NCBI RefSeq assembly: GCF_002844555.1
Contig: NZ_PJNI01000019.1
Span: 1-56,296, forward strand
Length of the DNA stretch: 56,296 nucleotides
Origin: Brumimicrobium salinarum
GTDB taxonomy: Bacteria; Bacteroidota; Bacteroidia; Flavobacteriales_D; Crocinitomicaceae
Direction: 5' to 3'
The notes beneath the pieces are model-generated. The model had not been told where the DNA came from, did not search any database, and saw only the letters and a list, made by a program, of their open reading frames with translations. The stretch's first letter is position 1. Every line of letters starts with the position of its first letter. Made by a program: the position numbers and the translations under genes. Positions 1 through 7,514 of the stretch are shown one piece after another.

Positions 1-165
1 TGCGCCATTACTAAGTCCTTCACGTATCTCAAAATCCGCACTCACTTCACTTGCGCATTCACATGGATCTTCTGCGTTTAAAATTTCAGGTTGTTCTTTT
101 TTACATGCCCAAAAGAGGAGCAGTGAAAAAACGGCGAATATTAAAAGTTTAAACAGTGTTTTCAT
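1..165 (-). CDS. Lipoprotein paralogue, third copy (cut by window edge)
   Basis: Only the first 55 codons are inside the window; the rest lies beyond position 1. The ATG is at 165-163. A signal peptide ends in a lipobox (LFWAC) with the lipidated cysteine at residue 21. After it comes the same segment (KKEQPEILNAEDPC, then ECASEVSADFEIRE) found in the two complete copies at 1344-2162 and 2716-3531. The signal peptide differs more from those two than they do from each other, so this copy is older or has diverged at its 5' end. It is inferred to be exported and anchored to a membrane; function unknown. Confidence 0.8.
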   Translation of the reverse strand, partial: MKTLFKLLIFAVFSLLLFWACKKEQPEILNAEDPCECASEVSADFEIREGLSNGA

Positions 166-214
166 AACTGTTATTTATTATGAATGAATAATGTGTCAGC
201 TCAATTTTTAATTG

Positions 215-667
215 TCAATCTACCTCCACATGAATCACAACTTTTTGACCTTCGAAACCGAGGGTATTATAACTTTCAAATGTTTTGGATTTACGCTTGT
301 TTTTGGTTACATCATAATCTCCGCTGAACTTAAAGGTTTGCTGCTCTACTTCTTCGGTGTAAAAGTCTCCGCAATCTTCTGGTGCCACAACACGAGAAAT
401 AGTGAATGTTTGGGCTTTATCGTTAAACTGCCAATAAAACTTACTTTTAGTAGTGTCACTCGACCATGTGCCTTCACAAACCGTTTCGTAAATGTCACAG
501 TCTTGGATTTCCCATGTAGGAATTAATGTTTGATTCACGCCATCAACAGATAGTTCTTTCACCTCCCAATTCCCAGCTTTCATTAGTTGTTTGGAAGCAC
601 GTTTGTTTTTATCGCATGCTGAAAATAAAAATGCTGTTGCGATGAGTAATAATGTTAGTTTTTTCAT
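215..667 (-). CDS. Small lipoprotein of unknown function
   Basis: A 150-residue protein with a type II signal peptide (lipobox LFSAC, lipidated Cys18) and a mature part beginning with a Lys/Arg-rich stretch. A GNWEVKELSVDG segment near residue 32 resembles the opening strand of small lipocalin-like lipoproteins common in Bacteroidota. Three cysteines follow (CDIYETVC near 56-63, and a CGD near 100), which could form disulfides outside the cytoplasm. It sits between the first and second copies of the lipoprotein array but is not related to them in sequence. The lipocalin-like reading is only an impression; the lipoprotein call is firm. Confidence 0.75.
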   Translation of the reverse strand: MKKLTLLLIATAFLFSACDKNKRASKQLMKAGNWEVKELSVDGVNQTLIPTWEIQDCDIYETVCEGTWSSDTTKSKFYWQFNDKAQTFTISRVVAPEDCGDFYTEEVEQQTFKFSGDYDVTKNKRKSKTFESYNTLGFEGQKVVIHVEVD

Positions 668-760
668 AGAATAAAAATAATTACGAATTACGAATCAATC
701 AATTAAGAATTCAAAAATTCATACTTGTTAAACTCAATTTACGGTGAATATATCATTTTT

Positions 761-1337
761 TTACTGTTTCACCAATCGTTTTACATGGCGTTCTCCACCA
801 ACAATTAAATGTACTAAATATATTCCTTTTGACAAAGATTCCGTTGCCAATTGATGTCTTGAATCTCCTGCTCGCAAAATTTGATTGTCGAACGCGGTTT
901 TGAGCACTCTACCATTCATATCTGTAATGTACAGTTGACCATTAACTTCTTCATTTAATGATATATTAACTGCCACATTTCCATTAGTTGGGTTGGGGTA
1001 AATTTGGTTCTATATCGTTGTACAAATAAGAATAAAAAGTGTGTTGTTGATTTGAATAAATGTTTTGAATTTCGCCAGCATCCAATATATTGGAGTTCAT
1101 ATTTATCGTCTGATATTTGGCTACTGTTTGATTTACAGATCGTGGCACCCAATCAAACTCGTTTAAAAACTTTTGTCCATACGCAGGATTTGGAGAGTTA
1201 GTCGGCAAAGCATTATTTGTCGATGTTTGGTTATAATCCGTACTTACGTTGTTTTCGCATTGGCTAAAACTTGTGGATAAATTTAGCGCGCCCAAAATAA
1301 AGACAAGCACCAATGTTGTAGCTCTTATGATTCTCAT
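761..1337 (-). pseudogene. Internally deleted, frameshifted T9SS-secreted protein gene
   Basis: Two reading frames make up the remains of one gene. The 5' piece (1337-984) encodes a signal peptide and about 100 residues beginning CENNVSTDYNQ, nearly identical to the copy at 2282-2710. It runs into a stop right after IEPNLPQPN. The 3' piece (about 1010-761) is in the +1 frame and reads NQIYPNPTNGNVAVNIS, then GKIYLVHL-like (GIYLVHL) and a final RHVKRLVKQ: a typical T9SS type A C-terminal sorting domain. The junction sits at the shared bases AACCAAAT, suggesting a microhomology deletion that removed the passenger domain and broke the frame. Lies 6 bases downstream of the lipoprotein gene 1344-2162. 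Confidence 0.75.
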
Positions 1338-1343
1338 GAATTT

Positions 1344-2162
1344 TTAATTTAATTTCCTTCCAAAAACTTCATATTTTATAACCCCCCCTACAGAAGGATG
1401 TCCAAACTCGTAATCCAAGTAAAACTGACCTTCTAAATCTAAAGAACATTTTCTGATATAAATGTCTTTACAATCCCATGAATCTCCCCCCCAATCTGTT
1501 ATAGTACCGTTTATAAAGGCCCGATAGTTACGCCCCATTGTATAATCATATCCTACGCAATTACTTCCATTCCTGTCATAGTTATAAAAATCCAATCGTC
1601 TACAATCATTGTTCGACAATAAACCAGGTGCGGCATACGCCAAATCAAAATCAAAAACAATATCAAAAGAGTCAACTGAATTTTCTTCAGCAACGCGAAA
1701 TGTTCCTTCCATAATACTAGAATCACAAAAACTATGAACGCCCATGTATTTTGTTATTGAATCGTAACCATCGTCATTCGGAAAACAAATGGTGTTTGGT
1801 TCTTTTTCCACTACAAGAGTAATCGGAATAAAGCTTCCTGCCCATTGACCCGGAAAAAACTTAGCTGTCTCTCTATCCGTTTCAATATCAGCACCTATAT
1901 ACCAAGTATATTCTGCATCAGCTTCTTTAGCTTTAAAATAGGCTGTTTTATTCGTCAAGATATCATCTGTAACTGTGTACATATTTATGGAAGGTGCTGC
2001 GCCATTAATAAGCCCTTCTCGTATTTCAAAATCCGCACTCACCTCACTCGCACATTCACACGGGTCTTCGGCATTTAAAATTTCAGGTTGTTCTTTTTTA
2101 CATGCAAATAAAGCCAGTAGAAAGAGGAATGGTAGTAGTAAAAATTTTAGTAATGTTTTCAT
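1344..2162 (-). CDS. Lipoprotein of the tandem array, copy B
   Basis: A 272-residue lipoprotein with lipobox ALFAC (Cys21). Residues 1 to about 165 are nearly identical to copy A (2716-3531), including 21-CKKEQPEILNAEDPC and the central FPGQWAGSFIPITLVVEKEP stretch. The last 70 residues differ a good deal but keep landmarks (RLDFYNYDRNGSNCVGYD, NYRAF, WGG, a closing GRKLN). Several cysteines in the C-terminal part are shared. No enzymatic motif is visible; a beta-rich binding or surface protein is inferred. The downstream pseudogene begins 6 bases after the stop, the same arrangement as in copy A, so each lipoprotein was probably co-transcribed with a T9SS-secreted partner. Confidence 0.85.
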   Translation of the reverse strand: MKTLLKFLLLPFLFLLALFACKKEQPEILNAEDPCECASEVSADFEIREGLINGAAPSINMYTVTDDILTNKTAYFKAKEADAEYTWYIGADIETDRETAKFFPGQWAGSFIPITLVVEKEPNTICFPNDDGYDSITKYMGVHSFCDSSIMEGTFRVAEENSVDSFDIVFDFDLAYAAPGLLSNNDCRRLDFYNYDRNGSNCVGYDYTMGRNYRAFINGTITDWGGDSWDCKDIYIRKCSLDLEGQFYLDYEFGHPSVGGVIKYEVFGRKLN

Positions 2163-2281
2163 AGCATATATTAATTACGAATGACGAATCTGTTAATTAC
2201 GAATTCGATCACTATTGGATTATAAATCTTTAAATTATTAATTTCACAGTTAAGGTAATGTTTCTTGTTAATGATGAGTTA

Positions 2282-2710
2282 TTAATGAAAAAATTTTTCT
2301 TTTGCCTTCGACATTGGAGTTTCAATATCATTTGACGGATACCACCCTCTGTTATCGGCTAATAATTCCCAACCATTTTGTGGATTTGGTTCTATATCGT
2401 TGTACAAATAAGAATAAAAAGGGTGTTGTTGATTTGAATAAATGTTTTGGATTTCCCCTGCATCTAAAATATTTGAATTCATATTGATGGTTTGGTATTT
2501 TTCCACTGTTTGATTTACAGATCGTGGCACCCAATCAAACTCGTTTAAAAACTTTTGTCCATACGCAGGATTTGGAGAGTTAGTTGGCAAAGCATTATTT
2601 ATTGGTGTTTGGTTATAATCCGTACTCACGTTGTTTTCGCACTGTCCATAAGCCACATGAATAAACACGCTAAATGTAAACACACTCAATATAATATATA
2701 AATGTTTCAT
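2282..2710 (-). pseudogene. C-terminally truncated copy of the CENNVSTDYNQ secreted protein
   Basis: The ORF encodes a signal peptide (MKHLYIILSVFTFSVF, then AYGQ) and about 115 mature residues: CENNVSTDYNQ, NSPNPAYGQKFLNEFDWVPRS and NPQNGWELLADNRGWYPSND. It stops after KAKEKFFH, with no T9SS domain. Relatives I recall in this phylum are long secreted proteins that begin this way, so this looks like an N-terminal remnant. It matches the 5' piece of 761-1337 closely, but its signal peptide differs. It begins 5 bases after the lipoprotein stop at 2716. It could still make a short secreted protein; pseudogene is the preferred reading. Confidence 0.6.
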
Positions 2711-2715
2711 ATTTT

Positions 2716-3531
2716 TTAATTTAATTTTCTACCATTAACATTAAGTTCGATTGCTTCTGGATCATTAACATGCCAATATTCATAACTTAAAAACAGTTGA
2801 TTATTTAAATCTAAGTAACACTTCTTAATCAAAAGATCACCACATTCGTGTGAGGCTCCTCCCCAATTTGAAAAAATACCACTTCTAAAGGCCCTATAAT
2901 TCCGCGCCATGACATTATCATATCCCACGCAATTACTTCCATTCCTGTCATAGTTATAAAAATCCAATCTGGAACAATTACTGTTTGATAAAACACCCGG
3001 TGCGGCATACGCCAATTCTAAATCAAAAACAATATCAAAAGAGTCAATTGAATTTTCTTCAGCAACGCGAAATGTTCCTTCCATAATACTTGAATCGCAA
3101 AAACTATGAACGCCCATGTATTTCGTTATTGAATCGTAACCATCGTCATTCGGAAAACAAATGGTGTTTGGTTCTTTTTCCACTACAAGTGTAATCGGAA
3201 TAACGCTTCCTGCCCATTGACCCGGAAAAAACTTAGCTGTCTCTCTATCCGTTTCAATATCAGCACCTATATACCAAGTATATTCTGCATCAGCTTCTTT
3301 AGCTTTAAAATAGGCTGTTTTATACGCCAAGATATCATCTGTAACTGTGTACATATTTATGGAAGGTGCGCCATTATTAAGTGCTTCTCGTATCTCAAAA
3401 TCCGCACTCACTTCACTTGCGCAATCACATGGATCTTCTGCGTTTAAAATTTCAGGTTGTTCTTTTTTACATGCAAATAAAGCCAGTAGAAAGAGGAATG
3501 GTAGTAGTAAAAATTTTAGTAATGTTTTCAT
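2716..3531 (-). CDS. Lipoprotein of the tandem array, copy A
   Basis: A 271-residue lipoprotein with the same signal peptide as copy B, lipobox ALFAC and Cys21. The N-terminal and central parts are almost unchanged from copy B. Changes concentrate from about residue 165 onward: ARNYRAFRSGIFSNWGG against GRNYRAFINGTITDWGG, and a different final strand before the common GRKLN end. The 5' flank (TTTTCATAGCATA on the plus strand, then ATTACG-rich sequence) is also shared, so the duplication included the upstream region. It probably heads a two-gene unit with the truncated gene 2282-2710. Function unknown; no catalytic motif seen. Confidence 0.85.
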   Translation of the reverse strand: MKTLLKFLLLPFLFLLALFACKKEQPEILNAEDPCDCASEVSADFEIREALNNGAPSINMYTVTDDILAYKTAYFKAKEADAEYTWYIGADIETDRETAKFFPGQWAGSVIPITLVVEKEPNTICFPNDDGYDSITKYMGVHSFCDSSIMEGTFRVAEENSIDSFDIVFDLELAYAAPGVLSNSNCSRLDFYNYDRNGSNCVGYDNVMARNYRAFRSGIFSNWGGASHECGDLLIKKCYLDLNNQLFLSYEYWHVNDPEAIELNVNGRKLN

Positions 3532-3601
3532 AGCATAATTTAATTACGTATTATCAATTACGAATTCGATAATTTTCAGGTTACAACATCTAAGTTACCT
3601 A

Positions 3602-4567
3602 TTATTTAGATAATTCTAAAATCAATTCTTCTAGTTTTTCGATACGCTTTTGTAAAGATTCATTGTTGGTATCGTTTGATTCTGCTGCTGATAGTCGTTC
3701 TTCGAGTTCTAGCACGTATAAGGTCAATTCTTCTACTTTTTCAACTAAAAGTCGATTAATTTCTCCTATATCAGCGCCGTTTTCATCCACTTCAGTGGCT
3801 GTTGGCATGTTTGGTAAATGTTTGTGCGTGTTGATAAATGTTCTCAATTCCGCAAAAGTTCTTAATTTATAATCCGGTTGAAAAACATAATCTGGAAAAG
3901 GATTTAATGTTGTAATGTATCTTCTTGCATAAACATTTCCACCTCCTGTTACTTGAAAATTAGGTACGGAATTATCTGAGCCATAAGCTTCAATCACATT
4001 ATTATTGTCAGTTGAGACTTTTAAGCGAAGTGCATACTTCAATGCATTATTAACTCTAATACTCATCCCATTATCGGAAGTATATACATTAAACTTACCA
4101 TATTCATTACCGCTAGAGACACCTCCAATGGATACCCTACCCGAAGAATTATCAAACTTCATGGTTGCTCTAGGAATGGAAATAGTAAGATTACCATTTT
4201 CTCTATTTGAAAAAGATAAATTCTTTTGTGCCATCATGATCAAGCCTCCATCATTTTCTCCAATTCCAGTTACAGAATTTGTAATTCCAATTCGAGCAGT
4301 TTTTCCGAAATTAATTGGAAACACATAATTCTTCTGATAATTACCATTTCCTTGAGATGAACTATCTTCCATAATACTTGTTTGAGCACCATTATAATTG
4401 TAGTCTGCTACTCCATGTACTTGGAAGTTATACCTTGGTTTGACCGTATTCATGTTGGCTGTTGGACTTGTTCCTACACCGACGTAACCACTCTGCGCAG
4501 AGTTACTCGTATTTGTAGTCCATGGAGAGTTAAATTGAGCATAGTTGATAGTTGAGCAGCATAACAT
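3602..4567 (-). CDS. Tail-fibre-like secreted protein with C-terminal coiled coil
   Basis: 321 residues from the first ATG. The body is Gly/Asn/Ser-rich and beta-like (GYVGVGTSPTAN, VSIGGVSSGNEYGKF). The C-terminal part has the pattern of Bacteroidota tail-fibre/endosialidase-chaperone-like proteins: DYVFQPDYKLRTFAEL, HKHLPNMPTATEVDENG near 249-265, then GEINRLLVEKVEEL leading into a coiled coil to the end. The export signal is incomplete from this ATG: in-frame bases upstream encode KQISLAVA and begin with ATA at 4594-4592, just after an in-frame TAA. Read from there as Met, the signal peptide is perfect. So either ATA is used as start, the start was lost by mutation, or a shortened form is made. 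It lies upstream of the lipoprotein array on the same strand. Confidence 0.75.
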   Translation of the reverse strand: MLCCSTINYAQFNSPWTTNTSNSAQSGYVGVGTSPTANMNTVKPRYNFQVHGVADYNYNGAQTSIMEDSSSQGNGNYQKNYVFPINFGKTARIGITNSVTGIGENDGGLIMMAQKNLSFSNRENGNLTISIPRATMKFDNSSGRVSIGGVSSGNEYGKFNVYTSDNGMSIRVNNALKYALRLKVSTDNNNVIEAYGSDNSVPNFQVTGGGNVYARRYITTLNPFPDYVFQPDYKLRTFAELRTFINTHKHLPNMPTATEVDENGADIGEINRLLVEKVEELTLYVLELEERLSAAESNDTNNESLQKRIEKLEELILELSK

Positions 4568-4594
4568 TGCTACTGCTAAAGAGATTTGTTTTAT

Positions 4595-5112
4595 CCCGAA
4601 TTATTAACTCCTATGATCGTTGAGCTCGCAGGCTCGGTTCACCAATCTTAAAGTTTAAGAATATTAACATTTGTAAGTCAGTATTTTAACTGTATTTCCT
4701 GTAAAATGTGAGAAACCCATTTTTGGGTATTTGTGTATTTGTAAGATTTTGATTTAATTTTGATCTATTCGTCGTTACAAGCCCTGCGAAATATACATAT
4801 ATTACTTTAGGTCTTGTGCCTAGAATAGATTTAAAATTAAATGCATGAATAATCCGGGTTATCATAAGTAGTAGTTTTTAAGACTTCAAAGATAAGATAA
4901 AACCAAATATTTTTAAAACTTTTCTCATGGATGGGTGAAAAAGTTATTCACTTTTGGGGACAGTAAAAGATTTTGTGTTATTGAAAACCAGGATTTATCA
5001 GTTATTATTTATTTCTAAAACAAAAGAATCGGATAGTAAGGTAATTACTTATTAATAATAAATACTGATTAAGGTCATTCTTGATCTTTAGGCCAATATC
5101 TATACTTTATTG
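4595..5112. other. AT-rich divergent intergenic region
   Basis: About 520 bases between the minus-strand tail-fibre-like gene and the plus-strand decarboxylase. No convincing ORF or RNA gene. On the minus strand a TATATTTC (4795-4788) is one base off the Bacteroidota -7 consensus and could serve the left gene, giving a leader of about 190 bases. The left part contains only a weak ACCCA/TGGGT hairpin (4715-4728). Confidence 0.4.
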
Positions 5113-5120
5113 TACTTTTG
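5113..5120 (+). promoter_or_regulatory. Candidate -7 promoter element (TACTTTTG)
   Basis: An exact match to the Bacteroidota sigma-factor -7 consensus TAnnTTTG, 22 bases before the ATG at 5143. I see no well-spaced TTTG -33 box. Its position excludes the upstream TTG at 5110 as start codon. Confidence 0.5.
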
Positions 5121-5142
5121 CAAAAAACAGAAAGACATCATT

Positions 5143-6369
5143 ATGTATAAATATTGGGACAAAAAATCAGAGGAAGAAATTAAATCAATTGTTTTTGACG
5201 CATTAGCAAAAAATGTAAATTATGATGAGCAAAATGTTTTAGGTATCCCCGCTTCCTACCTCGACCAAAATGTTTTTAGTCAGGATGCAAGCTTTCTAAA
5301 AGATGCACCATTCCTTTCTACTTTGATAAAAAACCCCAATCACATTGGTTGTCATACTTTAGGGACATCAGAACCGTTTTTTGCGGGAACACATGAAATT
5401 GAGCGCGACCTTATCAAAATCTGTGCACATGACATTTTAAAAGGTGATGCAAATGAAGAGTTTGATGGATACGTTGCTTCAGGAGGCACAGAAGCCAATT
5501 TACAAGCAATTTGGATTTATAGAAACTACTTTAACCAAGAGAAAGGATTAAAAAATGAAGAAATTTGCATCTTAACTTCTACAGACAATCACTACTCGAT
5601 GGATAAAGCAGGGAACATATTTAATTTGCCTGTTCAAAAAGTAGAAGTTACAGATGTTGGTCGATTTATTTCAGAAAAAACTGTTCAATCAGCAATAGAT
5701 ATTCAAAAATCAAAAGGTGTAAAAGCTTTCATTGTTGTGGCAAACATGATGACAACAATGTTTGGATCAGTAGATGAGCCTGAATTTTTTGCGACCGTTT
5801 TAGAAAGAGAAAATCTTGATTATTTTATGCACGTGGATGGTGCTTATGGTGGATTTTACTTTCCTTTTTCTCAAAAAGAACATCATTTAGATTTCAGAAA
5901 TCCACATATTTCCTCGGTAACACTTGACGCACATAAAATGGCACAAGCACCTTATGGAACCGGTATTTTTGTGATTCGAAAAGGACTGATGCGATACGCA
6001 AACACCAAAGAAGCAAGTTATGTAGAAGGTGAAGACAATACGCTAATTGGTAGTCGTTCTGGAGCCAATGCAGTTGCGGTATGGATGATTCTTTCTAAAT
6101 ATGGTCCTTTTGGCTGGATGGAAAAAGTTTTTATTCTTCAGAAAAGAACGACCTGGATGTGTGAAAGATTAGCAGAACTGAAAATTGATTACTACAGACA
6201 TCCTTCATCAAATATTATCACCATCAGAAGTAGATATGTAAAATCAGAAATAGCACAAAAATATGGTCTCGTTCCAGACAACCATAAATCTCCACAATGG
6301 AATAAAATCGTAATCATGGATCATGTTACAATTGAAAGGTTGAGTGAGTTGTTGGAAGACCTTCAGTAA
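5143..6369 (+). CDS. PLP-dependent group II decarboxylase
   Basis: 408 residues, a fold type I pyridoxal-phosphate enzyme of the group II amino-acid decarboxylase family (relatives act on histidine, tyrosine, glutamate or aspartate). Visible motifs: GGTEANL at 114-120 for phosphate binding, HVDGAYGG at 230-237 with Asp232 contacting the pyridine nitrogen, and LDAHKMAQAP with the Schiff-base Lys265. SRSGANAVAVW later in the chain is also typical. The substrate cannot be told from the sequence. I start at the ATG at 5143 because a promoter -7 element covers the upstream TTG. It stands alone, facing a convergent repeat-rich spacer. Released amine and CO2 could help with acid stress or cofactor synthesis, but that is speculation. 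Confidence 0.88.
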   Translation: MYKYWDKKSEEEIKSIVFDALAKNVNYDEQNVLGIPASYLDQNVFSQDASFLKDAPFLSTLIKNPNHIGCHTLGTSEPFFAGTHEIERDLIKICAHDILKGDANEEFDGYVASGGTEANLQAIWIYRNYFNQEKGLKNEEICILTSTDNHYSMDKAGNIFNLPVQKVEVTDVGRFISEKTVQSAIDIQKSKGVKAFIVVANMMTTMFGSVDEPEFFATVLERENLDYFMHVDGAYGGFYFPFSQKEHHLDFRNPHISSVTLDAHKMAQAPYGTGIFVIRKGLMRYANTKEASYVEGEDNTLIGSRSGANAVAVWMILSKYGPFGWMEKVFILQKRTTWMCERLAELKIDYYRHPSSNIITIRSRYVKSEIAQKYGLVPDNHKSPQWNKIVIMDHVTIERLSELLEDLQ

Positions 6370-6818
6370 TGATGAATGATGAATGATGAATTTTTGGTTC
6401 ATGATTTCATTATTAGAGAATAATCCAAAAGATAAACATGAATTCAAAGTATAACGTAGGGACGGTCTGCACACTGTCCTTTTTATTTGGAAACCAATCA
6501 TTGATAAATAATAATATGTTTAACGTTTTTGGAGGTTTTTTAATGATGAATTATGAATGGCCTCATGATTTCATTTTTAGAGAAAATGTTTATCCCTTAC
6601 TTTAATCATTAAATAGTGTTCTAAAAATCAATATTTTTTTTATAACAATATCCTTCGGAAAGCAATAAAAACAAGTTTTTGTGTTTCCACATCAGGATCT
6701 ATTAACTTTCATTAATCGAATATTACCTTGGAAAACAAGCGGATAAGCAATTATTTTTTTATTGATTCATTAACGTTTTTGGGGTTATCAAATAATGAAC
6801 GATAAACTTCTTTAACAC
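6370..6818. other. Convergent spacer built of decayed short repeats
   Basis: 449 bases between the decarboxylase stop and a minus-strand gene's stop. It starts with ATGATGA-type repeats at 6369-6393. The phrase TCATGATTTCATT(A/T)TTAGAGAA occurs twice (about 6401-6421 and 6564-6585). AACGTTTTTGGRGGTT-like sequence also occurs twice (about 6518 and 6771). An imperfect palindrome, GGACGGTCTGCACACTGTCC, lies at 6460-6479 and resembles widespread Bacteroidota intergenic repeats. A copy of a dispersed repeat follows at 6586-6753. No gene is apparent. Confidence 0.6.
6586..6753 (+). repeat. Dispersed intergenic repeat, degenerate copy
   Basis: Shares most bases with 48454-48690. Both begin ATGTTTATCC and contain AATAGTGTTCTAAAAATCAA and ATCCTTCGGAAA. 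Both end GGA(T/C)AAGCAATTA. This copy lacks about 70 bases after CATCAGGAT, which removes the second arm of the hairpin present in the other copy. Confidence 0.75.
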
Positions 6819-7169
6819 TCATCTTCGCCATAGAACATACATTCCTCCGCTGATGAAATAGCACAGAATATCCCATGGGTCTTGCACATAAATGGTGCTT
6901 TGTGAAGGTAAATAAAACTCAAAAAAAAGAGAGAACATTGCAATACTTAGGAGCACTAATAAGGGTGGAAATTCGAGATTGGGCTTGTTTTGAACTTTTC
7001 TAATAATGGCTAACGCAAAAGTATTGACCAAAAAGATGCTGAGTAAATCTGCCAAGTAGCTTGAAACAAATAATGGAAAAACAACTTCAGTTTGTTTCAG
7101 ACCATAATAAGTAATATAGATTAAGAAAAGAACAATGAATAATGGATGAGATATTGTTTTCTTCATCAC
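6819..7169 (-). CDS. Small polytopic membrane protein
   Basis: 116 residues with about four hydrophobic helices (approximately 10-28, 34-56, 67-86 and 97-113) and short charged loops. The closing part, STIYVQDPWDILCYFISGG, resembles a motif in small VanZ-like proteins of this phylum, often labelled magnesium citrate secondary transporters without evidence. The role is unknown. It follows the zinc-ribbon protein (7180-7476) by 10 bases on the same strand and probably shares its transcript, perhaps with the MscS channel further upstream. Confidence 0.6.
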   Translation of the reverse strand: MMKKTISHPLFIVLFLIYITYYGLKQTEVVFPLFVSSYLADLLSIFLVNTFALAIIRKVQNKPNLEFPPLLVLLSIAMFSLFFEFYLPSQSTIYVQDPWDILCYFISGGMYVLWRR

Positions 7170-7179
7170 TGATTTTTTA

Positions 7180-7476
7180 TTAACCTACGACTGAAGCAGC
7201 TAAATACATAATTAGCATAACAATTCCGGCATAAAACATCCAAATTCCCATTAAAACATAATATAAAACCTTGAGCAGTGGATTTTTGGATGTTCGCAAA
7301 TATTCCATTGCCTTTTTTAATTTCGAAGGAGGTTTGGGTGGATTTAATTTCAATTCCTCTTCTCGCTTAATGTCATCTTTGATTTCTTGACTAATAATGT
7401 AACCACAATGTTCACAAACCTTGGTATTTGTTGACCATTCTCTACATTGCATGCAAAGCGCTTTCTTTTTACTCAT
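7180..7476 (-). CDS. Zinc-ribbon protein with C-terminal membrane anchor
   Basis: 98 residues. The N-terminus holds two Cys pairs, CMQC at 8-11 and CEHC at 21-24, a likely zinc ribbon. A charged linker follows (KDDIKREEELK, PPKPPSKLKK). One or two hydrophobic segments run from about residue 68 to the end (YYVLMGIWMFYAGIVMLIMYLA). The soluble ribbon probably faces the cytoplasm. It lies 38 bases downstream of the MscS-type channel gene and 10 bases upstream of another membrane protein, suggesting a small membrane operon. Family not recognised by name. Confidence 0.65.
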   Translation of the reverse strand: MSKKKALCMQCREWSTNTKVCEHCGYIISQEIKDDIKREEELKLNPPKPPSKLKKAMEYLRTSKNPLLKVLYYVLMGIWMFYAGIVMLIMYLAASVVG

Positions 7477-7514
7477 ATCATATTAAACAAACAATCCAAT
7501 AGCAAAGTTAACCT

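Larger units (their letters stand above)
984..3531 (-). repeat. Tandem duplication of a lipoprotein plus secreted-protein unit
   Basis: Two direct copies of about 1.2 kb each (984-2162 and 2282-3531) share gene order, spacing and most bases. Each has a lipoprotein gene followed within 5-6 bases by a CENNVSTDYNQ gene. Long stretches are the same, for example the parts around 1060-1200 and 2440-2600, and 1690-2160 and 3060-3530. A third lipoprotein copy at 1-165 indicates that the array continues to the left. Confidence 0.85.

Noticed and set aside
5110-5142. Upstream TTG start that would lengthen the PLP decarboxylase by 11 residues
   Set aside because: It overlaps an exact -7 promoter element, and the added residues do not resemble the family's N-terminus.
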